From Rhodanobacter sp. B05 (GTDB taxonomy: Bacteria; Pseudomonadota; Gammaproteobacteria; Xanthomonadales; Rhodanobacteraceae): a stretch of DNA of 64,000 nucleotides. The notes beneath the pieces are model-generated. The model did not search any database. It was not told the DNA's origin and was given only the letters and a program-made list of their open reading frames with translations. Numbering within the stretch: position 1 is the first letter of the stretch; each line of letters begins with the position of its first letter. Positions 53,171-62,028 of the stretch are shown here, one piece after another. Position numbers and translations under genes: made by a program. Location of the stretch: positions 83,406-147,405 of the forward strand of contig NZ_MUNU01000008.1 of assembly GCF_002001085.1 (NCBI RefSeq), in the 5' to 3' direction.

Positions 53171-55290
53171 AAAAGCTGCTGTGTTCGTTCGCCCTGTTCT
53201 TTACCGCCAGCGCCTTTGCCGCAACGGCGCATGACAGCTTCAGCATGGCGCAGGTCACCAGCGCGCCTTACCCATCGGACCTGGTCGCCGCGAAACACGG
53301 CAACCGCATCGCCTGGGTGCTCGACAAGCAGGGCGTGCGCAACATCTGGATCGCCGAAGCGCCGGCATTCACGCCGCGCCAGGTGACGAAATACACCGCC
53401 GACGACGGCCAGGAGCTGACTCAACTCACCTTCTCGCCGGACGGTGCCTATCTGGTCTACGTGCGCGGCGGCGACCACGATGCCAACTGGCCGGCCAAGG
53501 GAAATCTCGCGCCCGATCCGACGTCCACCCCGGTCGAGCCCCAGGTGACGATCTGGTCGATCGCGCTCGACAGCGGCAAGCTGGTCAAGATCGCCGATGG
53601 CGACGGGCCGGCGGTCTCCAGCACGCACCGACTCGCTTACATCAGCAAGCACCAGGTCTGGACCGCCGCACTCGACGGCAAGGGCAAACCGGAGCAGCTG
53701 GTGTTCGATCGCGGCGAGGATGATTCGCTGCGCTGGTCGCCCGATGGCAGTCGACTTGCCTTTGTGTCCACGCGCGACGATCACGCCTTCATCGGCGTGT
53801 TCCGCGGCAAGGATCAGCCGCTCGTCTACCTCGCGCCGACCACCAGCCTGGACGGCTCGCCGCACTGGTCGCCGGACGGAACACGGATCGCGTTCGCGCG
53901 TCAGCCTGGCCAGGGTGGCGCGCCCAAACCCTTCCTGCAGCTGACACCGCAACCGTGGTCGATCTGGGTCGCGGATGCATCCAGTGGTGCGGGTCATCTC
54001 GTGTGGCGCAGTCCGGACTCGCTCAACGGCTCCTATCCCGACACCGAAGGCGCGGACAACCTGCACTGGGCCGCCGGCGACCGGCTGGTGTTTCTCGGTG
54101 ACATGGACGGCTGGCCGCATCTGTACTCGGTGCCGGCCAGCGGCGGCGATGCCCTGCTGCTGACCCCGGGCAAGTTCATGGCCGAGTTCGTCAGCCTGAG
54201 TCCGGATCGCCGCTATCTGGTCTACAACGCCAACACCGGTTCGACCCCGGGCGATGGCGATCGCCGTCACCTGTACCGCGTGCCGGTGGATGCGGCGCAG
54301 CCGCGGGTGCTGACCTCGGGCGCGACGATCGAATGGCTGCCGGTGGTCACCGGCGACGGCAGGCACCTTGCCTTCCTGCAGTCCGGCGCCCGCCGTCCGC
54401 CGCTGGTCGTGGTGGCGTCGACCGACGGCACTGACGCGCGCGCCATCAACGCCGACCAGATCCAGAGCGCCTTCCCGACCGACCGACTCGTCGTGCCGCA
54501 GCCGGTGACATTCAAGGCCGCGGATGGCTGGACGATCCACGGCCAGTTGTTCGGTGGCGACCACGGCGGCGCGGGCAAACCGGCGATCATCTTCGTGCAC
54601 GGTGGCCCGCCGCGGCAGATGTTCCTCGGCTGGCACAACTGGAGCTACTACGGCAATGCCTACGCGGTGAACCAGTACCTGGCCAACCACGGCTTCGTGG
54701 TGCTGTCGGTCAACTACCGGCTCGGTATCGGTTACGGCCACGCCTTCCATTTCCCGGAGCACGCGGGGCCGAGCGGCGCGTCCGAATACCAGGACGTGGT
54801 CGCCGGCGCGAAGTACCTGCAAGGCCTGGCGAGTGTCGACCCGAAACGCATCGGCATCTGGGGCGGCTCCTACGGCGGCTATCTCACCGCGCTGGCACTG
54901 GCCCGCAATTCGGACATCTTCAAGGCTGGCGTGGACCTGCATGGCGTGCACGACTGGTCGGCCCTGTTTGACGATTTCGAAGGCAAGCCGAAAACGCGCT
55001 ACGAGCAGGGCGACCGCAAGCAGGCGATGAAGGTGGCCTGGGAATCCTCTCCCGACGCCGATATCGCGAAGTGGACCTCGCCGGTACTGGTGGTGCAGGG
55101 CGACGACGACCGCAACGTCCCGTTCGAGCAGATGGTGGACCTGGTGCAGCGACTGGACAAACAGCAGGTGCCGTACCAGCAACTGGTCCTTCCGAACGAG
55201 ATCCACGGCTTCCTGCGCCACGCGAGCTGGCTGCGGGTGGATGAGGCAACGGCGCAATTCTTCACCGAGCAGTTGCATCCGACGCCGTGA
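53167..55290 (+). CDS. S9 family peptidase (prolyl-oligopeptidase type)
   Basis: The protein has 707 residues with a signal peptide (1-19). The N-terminal half has WD40/TolB-like beta-propeller blades (LTFSPDGAYLVYVRGG, LRWSPDGSRLAFVS, PHWSPDGTRIAFAR). The C-terminal alpha/beta-hydrolase has Ser568 in GIWGGSYGGY, Asp at about 646-648 in VVQGDDDRNVPF, and His680 in EIHGFLRH, so the triad is complete. Family members (DPP4- or acylaminoacyl-type) release dipeptides or acyl amino acids. It overlaps the serine hydrolase gene upstream. Confidence 0.93.
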   Translation: MKKLLCSFALFFTASAFAATAHDSFSMAQVTSAPYPSDLVAAKHGNRIAWVLDKQGVRNIWIAEAPAFTPRQVTKYTADDGQELTQLTFSPDGAYLVYVRGGDHDANWPAKGNLAPDPTSTPVEPQVTIWSIALDSGKLVKIADGDGPAVSSTHRLAYISKHQVWTAALDGKGKPEQLVFDRGEDDSLRWSPDGSRLAFVSTRDDHAFIGVFRGKDQPLVYLAPTTSLDGSPHWSPDGTRIAFARQPGQGGAPKPFLQLTPQPWSIWVADASSGAGHLVWRSPDSLNGSYPDTEGADNLHWAAGDRLVFLGDMDGWPHLYSVPASGGDALLLTPGKFMAEFVSLSPDRRYLVYNANTGSTPGDGDRRHLYRVPVDAAQPRVLTSGATIEWLPVVTGDGRHLAFLQSGARRPPLVVVASTDGTDARAINADQIQSAFPTDRLVVPQPVTFKAADGWTIHGQLFGGDHGGAGKPAIIFVHGGPPRQMFLGWHNWSYYGNAYAVNQYLANHGFVVLSVNYRLGIGYGHAFHFPEHAGPSGASEYQDVVAGAKYLQGLASVDPKRIGIWGGSYGGYLTALALARNSDIFKAGVDLHGVHDWSALFDDFEGKPKTRYEQGDRKQAMKVAWESSPDADIAKWTSPVLVVQGDDDRNVPFEQMVDLVQRLDKQQVPYQQLVLPNEIHGFLRHASWLRVDEATAQFFTEQLHPTP

Positions 55291-55384
55291 GGCGGCCAAG
55301 AGCCCGGCGATCGCCGGTGGCGACCAATCCTCGACGGGAATTCGCCGGCCGCCTGAAAATTCCCGGCGACGCCCGGCTGTTCCC

Positions 55385-57190
55385 TCAGTTCACGTGATCG
55401 AACTCCGGCATCGGCTTGAACTGCTGGCCGTCGCGCCAGCTGTCGGCGTCCGGCCGCTGGTACACGACCTTGCCGCCGACGATGGTGTACAGCACGCGCG
55501 TGCGCAGGATCTGCTCGGCGGGGATGGTCAGCAGGTTGCCGGAAAACACCGCCATGTCGGCGAGCTTGCCGGGCGACAACGAGCCCAGCTGATGCTCTTC
55601 GAACAGCGCGTAGGCGTTGTTCCAGGTGTAGGAACGCAGCTCCTGCATGCGGGTCTTGGCCTGCTCCGGGAAGAATGTCCTGCCGTTGCCGTAGGCGCGG
55701 GTCACGCCGCAGTAGAAGTTGGGGATCGGGTTGATGTCCTCGACTGGCGTGTCAGTGCCATCCAGTACGATCGCGTCGCTCTTGATCAGGCTTTGCCACA
55801 TGTAGGCGCCTTCTCGGGCGCGCTGCTCGCCGAGGCGCGCGACCACCATCGGTGCGTCCGAGCAGGCGTGGATGGATTGCATCGAGGCGATCACGCCCAG
55901 CTGCGCGAAGCGCGGAATGTCGGCCGGGTCCAGGTGCTGCGCGTGTTCGATGCGCCAGCGCAGCGCGTGCGCGCCGGGATCGGCGCTGAAGATCTTCTGG
56001 AACACATCCAGCGTCTCGCGGTTGGCACGGTCGCCGATCGCATGCACCGAGACCTGGAATCCGTCGCGCGCCGCGATCTTCGCCTTCTGCTCGATCTCGC
56101 GCATCGGCACGACGTTCTTGCCGCTGATCGCGGGTGCGTCGGCGTAGGGCTGCAGGAACCAGGCGCTGTGCGTGCCGAGCGCACCGTCGGAGATGATCTC
56201 GCCGATGCCGCGTACGGTGAAATGCCCGTTCGCGAAATCGATCGTGCGGTACTCGGCCAGGTGTTTGTCCATGGCGGCAACCGACTCGCCCGCGATGTTG
56301 ACGTACAGCCGCAGGGGCAGCCCGCTGGCCGCCTGTTGCTTCAGCCAGTCCACGGTCTTGAAGGACTCGCCCATGTCGACAAACGTGGTGACGCCCTTGC
56401 TGATCGCGTTCTGCATCGAAAGCTTCAGTTCCTTTTCGCGTCTTGCCGCGTTGTCCACGGCCGGCAGGCTGGACAGGTAGTGATCATAGGCAGCGGAGAC
56501 CATGTCGCCGGCGGTGTCGCGCAGCATGCCCATGGGATTGCCGTGGGCATCGTGCAGGATGGTTCCGCCCACCGGGTCCGGCGTGCTGGCCGTGATGCCG
56601 GCCAGTTTCAGTGCGGCGGCGTTGGCATAGATGGCATGGCCGCTGGCGTGCGAGAGCAGCACCGGGTTGTCCGGCGATACCGCGTCGAGGCTGTCCGGCA
56701 AGGGCAGGCCATCGACATTCGGTTGCGGCAGCTTGTCCCACTTCGCCTGTTGCCATCCCTGTCCCACGATCCATTGTCCCGGCCTGGCCTTGGCGACGGC
56801 CGCCTTCACCATCGCCACCAGTGCGTCCCAGTTGGGCGCGGCGCCGAGGTTGAGCTGCATCAGCGATTGCCCGGTATCCATCAAATGGCCGTGCCCTTCG
56901 ATGAAGCCCGGCGTCACGAAGGCACCGTGCAGATCCAGCACGCGGGTGCCTTTGCCGATGTAAGCCGCCATCGCCTCGTTGCTGCCCAAGGCCTCGATCC
57001 TGCCATCGCGAACAGCCAGCGCCTGCACTTGCGGTTGCAACGGATCGAGCGTCGCGATCACCGCATTGCGCAACACCAGGTTGGCGACGGGAAGCTTCGG
57101 TGGAAAACCGTCGATCGGGGCGCTGGCCGCAAGCGCAGTCATGGCAGGAGCAAGCAGGAAGGCGGAAAGCACCGGACGGAAGAATCGCAT
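55385..57190 (-). CDS. YtcJ-type amidohydrolase
   Basis: This is a metal-dependent amidohydrolase of the YtcJ/imidazolonepropionase-like superfamily. It has 601 residues from the ATG at 57190, chosen because it opens a signal peptide (MRFFRPVLSAFLLAPAMTALAA); the frame runs on to 57274. The metal motif HGHLMDTG follows GFVTPGFIEG. IVGQGWQQAKWDKLP, VSVHAIGDRANRETLD, RIEHAQHL and the late LGSLSPGKLADMAVFSGNLL are typical. Substrate is not known. It is converging with the S9 peptidase gene, whose products it could process further. Confidence 0.88.
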   Translation of the reverse strand: MRFFRPVLSAFLLAPAMTALAASAPIDGFPPKLPVANLVLRNAVIATLDPLQPQVQALAVRDGRIEALGSNEAMAAYIGKGTRVLDLHGAFVTPGFIEGHGHLMDTGQSLMQLNLGAAPNWDALVAMVKAAVAKARPGQWIVGQGWQQAKWDKLPQPNVDGLPLPDSLDAVSPDNPVLLSHASGHAIYANAAALKLAGITASTPDPVGGTILHDAHGNPMGMLRDTAGDMVSAAYDHYLSSLPAVDNAARREKELKLSMQNAISKGVTTFVDMGESFKTVDWLKQQAASGLPLRLYVNIAGESVAAMDKHLAEYRTIDFANGHFTVRGIGEIISDGALGTHSAWFLQPYADAPAISGKNVVPMREIEQKAKIAARDGFQVSVHAIGDRANRETLDVFQKIFSADPGAHALRWRIEHAQHLDPADIPRFAQLGVIASMQSIHACSDAPMVVARLGEQRAREGAYMWQSLIKSDAIVLDGTDTPVEDINPIPNFYCGVTRAYGNGRTFFPEQAKTRMQELRSYTWNNAYALFEEHQLGSLSPGKLADMAVFSGNLLTIPAEQILRTRVLYTIVGGKVVYQRPDADSWRDGQQFKPMPEFDHVN

Positions 57191-57583
57191 CACGCACCTC
57201 GTTGCAGGGATTTGAGTACGGAACCGCGTGGCGGAATGCAATTGCAATCCCGGCACGCCTGAATTCGCGGTCACCAGTCAAGCATCGCCATGGCATTCAT
57301 CGGGATGAGTCGAGGTCGACGCGCGGGGCCGGCGTGTGATGGCGGGATCTGTCCTTGCGCAGCGCCAGGGCGTCATGCTTCGACATCACTATCCGATGGT
57401 GCGACCTGCCGACTATAGGCCAGGCCAGGCGCCAACCACGCATGAAAACGTCTGCATCATCCATAACCTCATGGCATGTATCCGCGCATGCCCGGCCAAC
57501 TCCGCGAGGGCATCGTCAATCCGAAAAGCGGTGGGGCAAATCGACAGCGGAGACGGGACGCGTCTTGCGGTCGCCCGGACCAC
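57191..57583. other. Divergent intergenic region
   Basis: This is about 390 bp between the amidohydrolase start and the promoter of the sulfur operon, with no credible gene. The first part should contain the amidohydrolase promoter on the minus strand; it was not resolved. Confidence 0.4.
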
Positions 57584-57628
57584 TTGCGACGACCCGTTTC
57601 ACGTTTTATATTAGATAACCTGAATATA
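57584..57628 (+). promoter_or_regulatory. Promoter and dyad of the BigR-type sulfur operon
   Basis: -35 TTGCGA (57584-57589) and -10 TATATT (57607-57612) are separated by 17 bp. The -10 is the left arm of an inverted repeat TATATT-N10-AATATA (57607-57628). An AT-rich dyad overlapping the -10 is what BigR/SqrR-type repressors bind. The regulator is encoded later in the same operon. Confidence 0.7.
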
Positions 57629-57641
57629 CGAATTGACAAAT

Positions 57642-58064
57642 ATGCATTCCTGCTTGCTTGCCGCTCTCGGTGGTGTGCTGATCGGTGCCGCGGCCGTGCT
57701 GCTGATGGCCGCGCTTGGTCGCGTCGCCGGTATCAGCGGCATCGCCAGTGGCCTGATCCGCCGCCGCGTCGCCGACCGGGGCTGGCGGCTGGCGTTCGTC
57801 TTCGGCCTGGTGCTCGCCCCCGCGTTGCTGTGGCTGCTGCATGGCGATAGCGGCATCGGCGCGCCGCAGGTGGGTTGGTCGTGGATGGCACTGGCTGGGC
57901 TGCTGGTCGGCTTCGGCACGGGCATCGGCAACGGCTGCACCAGCGGTCATGGCGTTTGCGGCATCGCACGGTTGTCGCCGCGTTCGCTGCTGGCCACGGC
58001 GGTGTTCATGCTGTCCGGCATCGCCACAGTGTACGTGGTGCGCCATCTGCTCGGAGGCTTGTGA
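57642..58064 (+). CDS. YeeE/YedE-type sulfur transport protein, half 1
   Basis: This inner-membrane protein has 140 residues and about four helices. The motif GTGIGNGCTSGHGVCG (about residues 91-106) holds two Cys, as in the sulfur-transport YeeE family (thiosulfate uptake). The family protein is often made as two half-size genes; the second half follows directly after 1 nt. It is the first gene of the operon yeeE-yeeE-MBL-DUF442-regulator-TauE, and its promoter has a BigR-like dyad. Confidence 0.87.
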   Translation: MHSCLLAALGGVLIGAAAVLLMAALGRVAGISGIASGLIRRRVADRGWRLAFVFGLVLAPALLWLLHGDSGIGAPQVGWSWMALAGLLVGFGTGIGNGCTSGHGVCGIARLSPRSLLATAVFMLSGIATVYVVRHLLGGL

Positions 58065-58065
58065 G

Positions 58066-58482
58066 ATGAAGGCCCTGCTCGCGCTGCTTTCCGGCCTGCT
58101 GTTCGGTGTCGGGCTCAGCCTTGGCGGCATGACCCGGCCGGCGGTGGTGCTGGGCTTTCTCGACGTCTTCGGCCAGTGGGATCCGCGCCTGCTGTTCGTG
58201 ATGGCTGGTGCGGTGTCGACCACGGCGATCGGCTACCGACTGGTGCTGCGGCGACGGCAGCCATGGCTGGCAGCGAGTTACCAGTTGCCGACTTCGCGTC
58301 GCTTCGATGCCAGGCTGGTCGGCGGCGCCGCCGTGTTCGGCATCGGCTGGGGCATCGCCGGTTACTGCCCGGGGCCGGCGCTGGCGTCGCTTGGCGCTGC
58401 GGATCCCTCGCTGCTGGTGTTGGTCGCCTGCATGATCGTCGGCTGGTGGCTGGCTTCGCGTGTGCCCGCCGCCAGGTCCTGA
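58066..58482 (+). CDS. YeeE/YedE-type sulfur transport protein, half 2
   Basis: This partner half has 138 residues. LLFGVGLSLGGMTRPAVVLGFLDVFGQWDPRLLFVM at the N-terminus and FGIGWGIAGYCPGPALASLG near residue 100 carry the conserved Gly-rich and Cys-Pro motifs of this family. Four helices are predicted. It is spaced 1 nt from half 1. Together they would make a full YeeE-like channel for a sulfur species such as thiosulfate or a persulfide; direction is not visible. Confidence 0.87.
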   Translation: MKALLALLSGLLFGVGLSLGGMTRPAVVLGFLDVFGQWDPRLLFVMAGAVSTTAIGYRLVLRRRQPWLAASYQLPTSRRFDARLVGGAAVFGIGWGIAGYCPGPALASLGAADPSLLVLVACMIVGWWLASRVPAARS

Positions 58483-58506
58483 ACGTAGCCATTCGAGGAA
58501 GCGAGC

Positions 58507-59373
58507 ATGCAACATCCTGAGGTGAAGGCATTCTTCCACGAGCCGAGCAACACCTTCAGCTATGTGGCATGGGATCCGGCCACACTCGAGGCTGCGGTGC
58601 TCGATGCGGTGCTCGACTACGAGCCGGCGGCCGGGCGCACCCGTCACGACAGTGCCGACGGAATCATCGCGTTCGTGCGGGCGCAGGGGCTGGTGCTGGC
58701 GTGGGTAATCGACACCCACGTGCACGCCGATCATCTGTCGGCGGCGCCATATGTGCAGGCCCGCCTGGGCGGCAAACTGGCGATCGGCGAGCACATCCGC
58801 ACGGTGCAGGAAACGTTCGGCACGCTGTTCAATGCGGGCAGAGGCTTCGCGCGCGACGGCAGCCAGTTCGATCACCTGTTCACCGATGGCGAAACGTACC
58901 TCCTGGGCAACATCGCGGCGAAGGCGATCCACACGCCCGGTCATACGCCGGCGTGCATGACCCACGTGATCGGCGACGCCGCCTTTGTCGGCGACACCTT
59001 GTTCATGCCCGACTACGGCACCGCCCGCTGCGACTTTCCCGGTGGCGATGCGGCCACCTTGTACCGCTCGATCCGGAAGATCTTCGCGCTGCCGGACGCG
59101 ACGCGAATCTTCCTTTGCCACGATTACAAGGCGCCCGGGCGCGAGGAATTCGCGCACGAAACCACGGTCGCCGCGGAGCGCGCCGGCAACATCCATGTGC
59201 GTGACGGCATCGGCGAGGCAGAGTTCGTGGCCATGCGCACCGCCCGCGACGCCACGCTGAAGATGCCGCAGTTGATCCTGCCCGCGGTGCAGGTGAACAT
59301 GCGCGCCGGCCGGTTGCCGCCCGCCGAAGACAACGGCCTGCGCTATCTGAAAATTCCGCTGGATGCGATCTGA
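58507..59373 (+). CDS. MBL-fold persulfide dioxygenase-like protein
   Basis: This protein of 288 residues belongs to the metallo-beta-lactamase fold of ETHE1/Blh type. THVHADH (about 70-76), the GHTPAC segment near 142 and VGDTLF near 158 supply the metal ligands. ETHE1-type enzymes oxidise glutathione persulfide to sulfite using one Fe2+. Operons with a BigR regulator, YeeE and this enzyme are known for sulfide detoxification in plant-associated bacteria. The start is the ATG at 58507, after gaggaagcg. Confidence 0.9.
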   Translation: MQHPEVKAFFHEPSNTFSYVAWDPATLEAAVLDAVLDYEPAAGRTRHDSADGIIAFVRAQGLVLAWVIDTHVHADHLSAAPYVQARLGGKLAIGEHIRTVQETFGTLFNAGRGFARDGSQFDHLFTDGETYLLGNIAAKAIHTPGHTPACMTHVIGDAAFVGDTLFMPDYGTARCDFPGGDAATLYRSIRKIFALPDATRIFLCHDYKAPGREEFAHETTVAAERAGNIHVRDGIGEAEFVAMRTARDATLKMPQLILPAVQVNMRAGRLPPAEDNGLRYLKIPLDAI

Positions 59374-59409
59374 GTGTCCGCGGCGCTCCATCCCCCACAG
59401 AGAATCTCC

Positions 59410-59829
59410 ATGCAAGCCCATCAACTCACCGAGCAACTCAGTGTCGCCGCGCAGATCAGAGTGGACGACATCGCCACGATCGCCGCCCGCGGCTTTCGCA
59501 GCATCGTCAACAACCGGCCCGACGACGAAGCTCCCGGGCAACCGGCGAATGCCGAGCTGGAAGCGGCGGCGCAGCAGGCCGGGCTGAGCTGGCGGCATAT
59601 CCCGGTAGTGTCGGGGCGGGTCAACGATGATCAGGTGCGGAGCTTCGCCGAGGCGCTCAAGCAGTTGCCCGGCCCGGTGCTGGCGTTCTGTCGCAGCGGC
59701 ACGCGCTGCAGCGCGCTGTGGGCGATGCAGGCCGAAGGCACGGTCGACAGCATTCTCGCCACTACGCAGGCGGCCGGCTACGACCTCTCGATCCTGCGAC
59801 CCTGGCTGGAAATGAGCGGCCGCGGCTGA
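59410..59829 (+). CDS. DUF442 / TIGR01244-type sulfurtransferase-phosphatase
   Basis: This protein has 139 residues. The active-site loop CRSGTR (Cys94 to Arg99) sits in LAFCRSGTRCSALW. The N-terminal part VDDIATIAARGFRSIVNNRPDDE matches the DUF442 domain. In Blh-type proteins this domain precedes the MBL domain; here it is a separate gene next to it. It likely acts as a rhodanese-like sulfurtransferase. The stop overlaps the regulator start by one base (TGATG). Confidence 0.85.
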   Translation: MQAHQLTEQLSVAAQIRVDDIATIAARGFRSIVNNRPDDEAPGQPANAELEAAAQQAGLSWRHIPVVSGRVNDDQVRSFAEALKQLPGPVLAFCRSGTRCSALWAMQAEGTVDSILATTQAAGYDLSILRPWLEMSGRG

Positions 59830-60179
59830 TGGGCTCCAGCGACAGGAGCAAGCCGCGCACGCGCCAGCTCAGCTTGGCGGCCGCGCCGGAGCGGTTGCAC
59901 CGGAACGCCGACGAGGCGATCGCGGTGTTGAAGGCGATGGCCAGCCACAATCGCCTGCTGCTGCTGTGCGAGCTGGTGCCCGGCGAGCGTTCGGTGGGTG
60001 AGCTGGCGCAGTCGCTCGATCTCGCCCAGTCCACGGTATCGCAGCACTTGTCGCTGCTGCGTCGCGACGGCGTGGTCAGCGGCCGGCGCGAGGCGCAGAC
60101 CATCCACTACAGCATCAGCGACCCGCGCGTGCGTGCGCTGATGACCACGCTGTTCGAGCAGTTCTGCAGTGATGACTGA
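59829..60179 (+). CDS. bigR: ArsR-family persulfide-sensing repressor (BigR/SqrR type)
   Basis: The protein has 116 residues. The winged helix reads MASHNRLLLLCELVPGERSVGELAQSLDLAQSTVSQHLSLLRRDGVVSGRREAQTIHYSI (about 37-96). Cys47 lies in LLLLCEL and Cys113 in LFEQFC, a spacing of 66 residues. This equals the spacing of the redox Cys pair I recall for BigR (42/108) and SqrR (41/107), which form a polysulfide link on sensing sulfide. It lies inside its own probable regulon and overlaps DUF442. The dyad at 57607-57628 is the likely operator. Confidence 0.88.
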   Translation: MGSSDRSKPRTRQLSLAAAPERLHRNADEAIAVLKAMASHNRLLLLCELVPGERSVGELAQSLDLAQSTVSQHLSLLRRDGVVSGRREAQTIHYSISDPRVRALMTTLFEQFCSDD

Positions 60180-60203
60180 TGTCCACTCCGCCCGGGAATT
60201 CCG

Positions 60204-60980
60204 ATGCCGCATCTGCTGACCCTGCAGGCCCTGCTCGCCGTCGTGTGCGGCTCGGCAGTGGGTTTTTCGCTGGCGCTGATCGGCGGCGGCGGTTCGATCC
60301 TTGCGGTGCCGCTGCTGCTGTACGTGGTCGGCCTGCATGACCCGCATCTGGCGATCGGCACCAGCGCGCTGGTGGTGTCGTTCAACGCGTTCGCCAACCT
60401 GATCCCGCACGCGCGCGCCGGCCATGTGCGCTGGAAGGTGGCGTTCACCTTCGCCGCGGCCGGCGTGCTGGGCGCCTTCGTCGGCTCCACCATCGGCAAG
60501 GCGATCAACGGACATCATCTGCTGGTGCTGTTCGCGCTGCTGATGCTGGTGGTCGCCGGATTCATGCTGCGCGGCCGGCGCGGTGGGTCGGGTCGCTATC
60601 CGTTGCCCGGGATGTATCCGCGGCTCGGCGCGGTGGGCCTGGGTACCGGCAGCCTGGCCGGCTTCTTCGGCATCGGCGGTGGCTTCCTGATCGTGCCGGG
60701 ACTGATGTTCGCCAGCGGCATGGAGATCATCCACGCGATCGGTACCTCGCTGTTCGCGGTGGGCGCGTTCGGCCTGACCGCCGCCACCAACTATGCGGTA
60801 TCCGGCCTGGTCGACTGGCCGGTGGCGGGCGAGTTCATCGCCGGCGGCATCGTCGGTGGCTGGCTGGGTGCGCTGGGCGCGAAGCGGCTGGCGAAGACGC
60901 GTGGCGCGCTGAACCTGATTTTCGCGCTGGCGATCATCGCGGTGGCGATATTGATGCTGGTGAAGAGCCTGCGCGGCTGA
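60204..60980 (+). CDS. TauE/SafE-type sulfite or sulfoacetate exporter
   Basis: This membrane protein of 258 residues has about seven to eight helices. It shows the repeated DUF81 pattern: SLALIGGGGSILAVPLLLYVVGLHDPHLAIGTSALVVSFNAFANLI in the first half, and GTGSLAGFFGIGGGFLIVPGLMFASGMEIIHAIGTSLFAVGAFGL in the second. Members export sulfite, sulfoacetate or other sulfur anions. As last gene of the operon, it fits removal of sulfite made by the persulfide dioxygenase. The gap after the regulator is 24 nt. Confidence 0.9.
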   Translation: MPHLLTLQALLAVVCGSAVGFSLALIGGGGSILAVPLLLYVVGLHDPHLAIGTSALVVSFNAFANLIPHARAGHVRWKVAFTFAAAGVLGAFVGSTIGKAINGHHLLVLFALLMLVVAGFMLRGRRGGSGRYPLPGMYPRLGAVGLGTGSLAGFFGIGGGFLIVPGLMFASGMEIIHAIGTSLFAVGAFGLTAATNYAVSGLVDWPVAGEFIAGGIVGGWLGALGAKRLAKTRGALNLIFALAIIAVAILMLVKSLRG

Positions 60981-61045
60981 TCCAGCGATGCCGGCCGCGC
61001 CGCGGCTTGCGTCACAATGGCGGCTGTTTGCCGCGGGAGTGACGA

Positions 61046-61903
61046 ATGTTCTTCGTGTTGCTGAGCGTGCTGTGCAGCGTGCTGGTCTCGGTGCTGCTCA
61101 AGCTGGCGCGTCGCCTGCAGATCGACGTGGGGCAGGCGATCGCATGGAACTACGTGGTGACCAGCGTCCTTGCGGCCTGTCTGCTGCAGCCCACCTTGAG
61201 CAGCCTGCGCGGCCCCGGCGTGCCCTGGCTGGCGCTGGTCGCCCTGGGCATCCTGCTGCCGACGATCTTCCTTGCGCTTGCCGCGGCGGTGCGGCATGCC
61301 GGCATCGTGCGCAGCGATGCGGCGCAGCGCCTGTCGCTGCTGCTCTCGCTGCTGGCCGCCTTCGTGCTGTTCGGTGAGCGCCTCGATGCCGTGAAGCTGG
61401 CCGGTATCGTGCTCGGCCTGCTGGCCTTGCTGTGCATGATCTGGCGCAGCAGCGCCGCCGTCGCCGCCAGCGGTGTCGTCGCCTGGCTGTATCCCTTGCT
61501 GGTGTTCGTCGGCTTCGGCGTCATCGACGTCCTGTTCAAGCGCGTGGCGCTGGCCGGCATCCCGCTGGGTGACTCGTTGCTGGCGATGTTCGCGCTGGCG
61601 CTGGTGGTCGCTTTCGCCATGCAGCTGTGGCGACGCCGGCGCGATCGCGTTCGCTTCACCGCGCGCAGTGCGCTGGCAGGGGTGGCGCTGGGTGCGGCCA
61701 ACTTCGGCAACATCCTGTTCTACCTGCGCGGTCATCGCGCCCTGCCGGGGCATCCGGCGCTGGTCTTCGCCGGCATGAACATCGGCGTGGTCGCGCTCGG
61801 CGCGGTGGTCGGCCTGCTGTTGTTTCGCGAACGGCTGAGCCGGCTCAATCTGGGCGGCGTGCTGCTGGCGGCGGTGGCGATCGGGGTCATTGCCTGGCCG
61901 TAG
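61046..61903 (+). CDS. EamA/DMT-family transporter
   Basis: This protein has 285 residues and about nine to ten helices in two EamA-like repeats. The sequence starts FFVLLSVLCSVLVSVLLKLARRLQID, with a second repeat near 150 (WLYPLLVFVGFGVIDVLFKRVALAG). The loop FVLFGERLDAVKLAGIVLGLLAL near 110-130 and LLLFRERLSRLNLGGVLLAAVAIG at the end are the ER-containing motifs of the DMT superfamily. Substrate is unknown; relatives export amino acids or carry nucleotide sugars. It is preceded by a 65-bp gap after tauE. Confidence 0.85.
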   Translation: MFFVLLSVLCSVLVSVLLKLARRLQIDVGQAIAWNYVVTSVLAACLLQPTLSSLRGPGVPWLALVALGILLPTIFLALAAAVRHAGIVRSDAAQRLSLLLSLLAAFVLFGERLDAVKLAGIVLGLLALLCMIWRSSAAVAASGVVAWLYPLLVFVGFGVIDVLFKRVALAGIPLGDSLLAMFALALVVAFAMQLWRRRRDRVRFTARSALAGVALGAANFGNILFYLRGHRALPGHPALVFAGMNIGVVALGAVVGLLLFRERLSRLNLGGVLLAAVAIGVIAWP

Positions 61904-62028
61904 AACGGCACCGTGATTCCGGCCGGCAGACCGGTGTCGGAGTCGAGCGCGGCAATGACTTCTGGCGGATGAGACGCGATGGCCGGGAGGCCTATGCTTG
62001 GATCTGCTCTGCCCACCCAGGATGCCCC

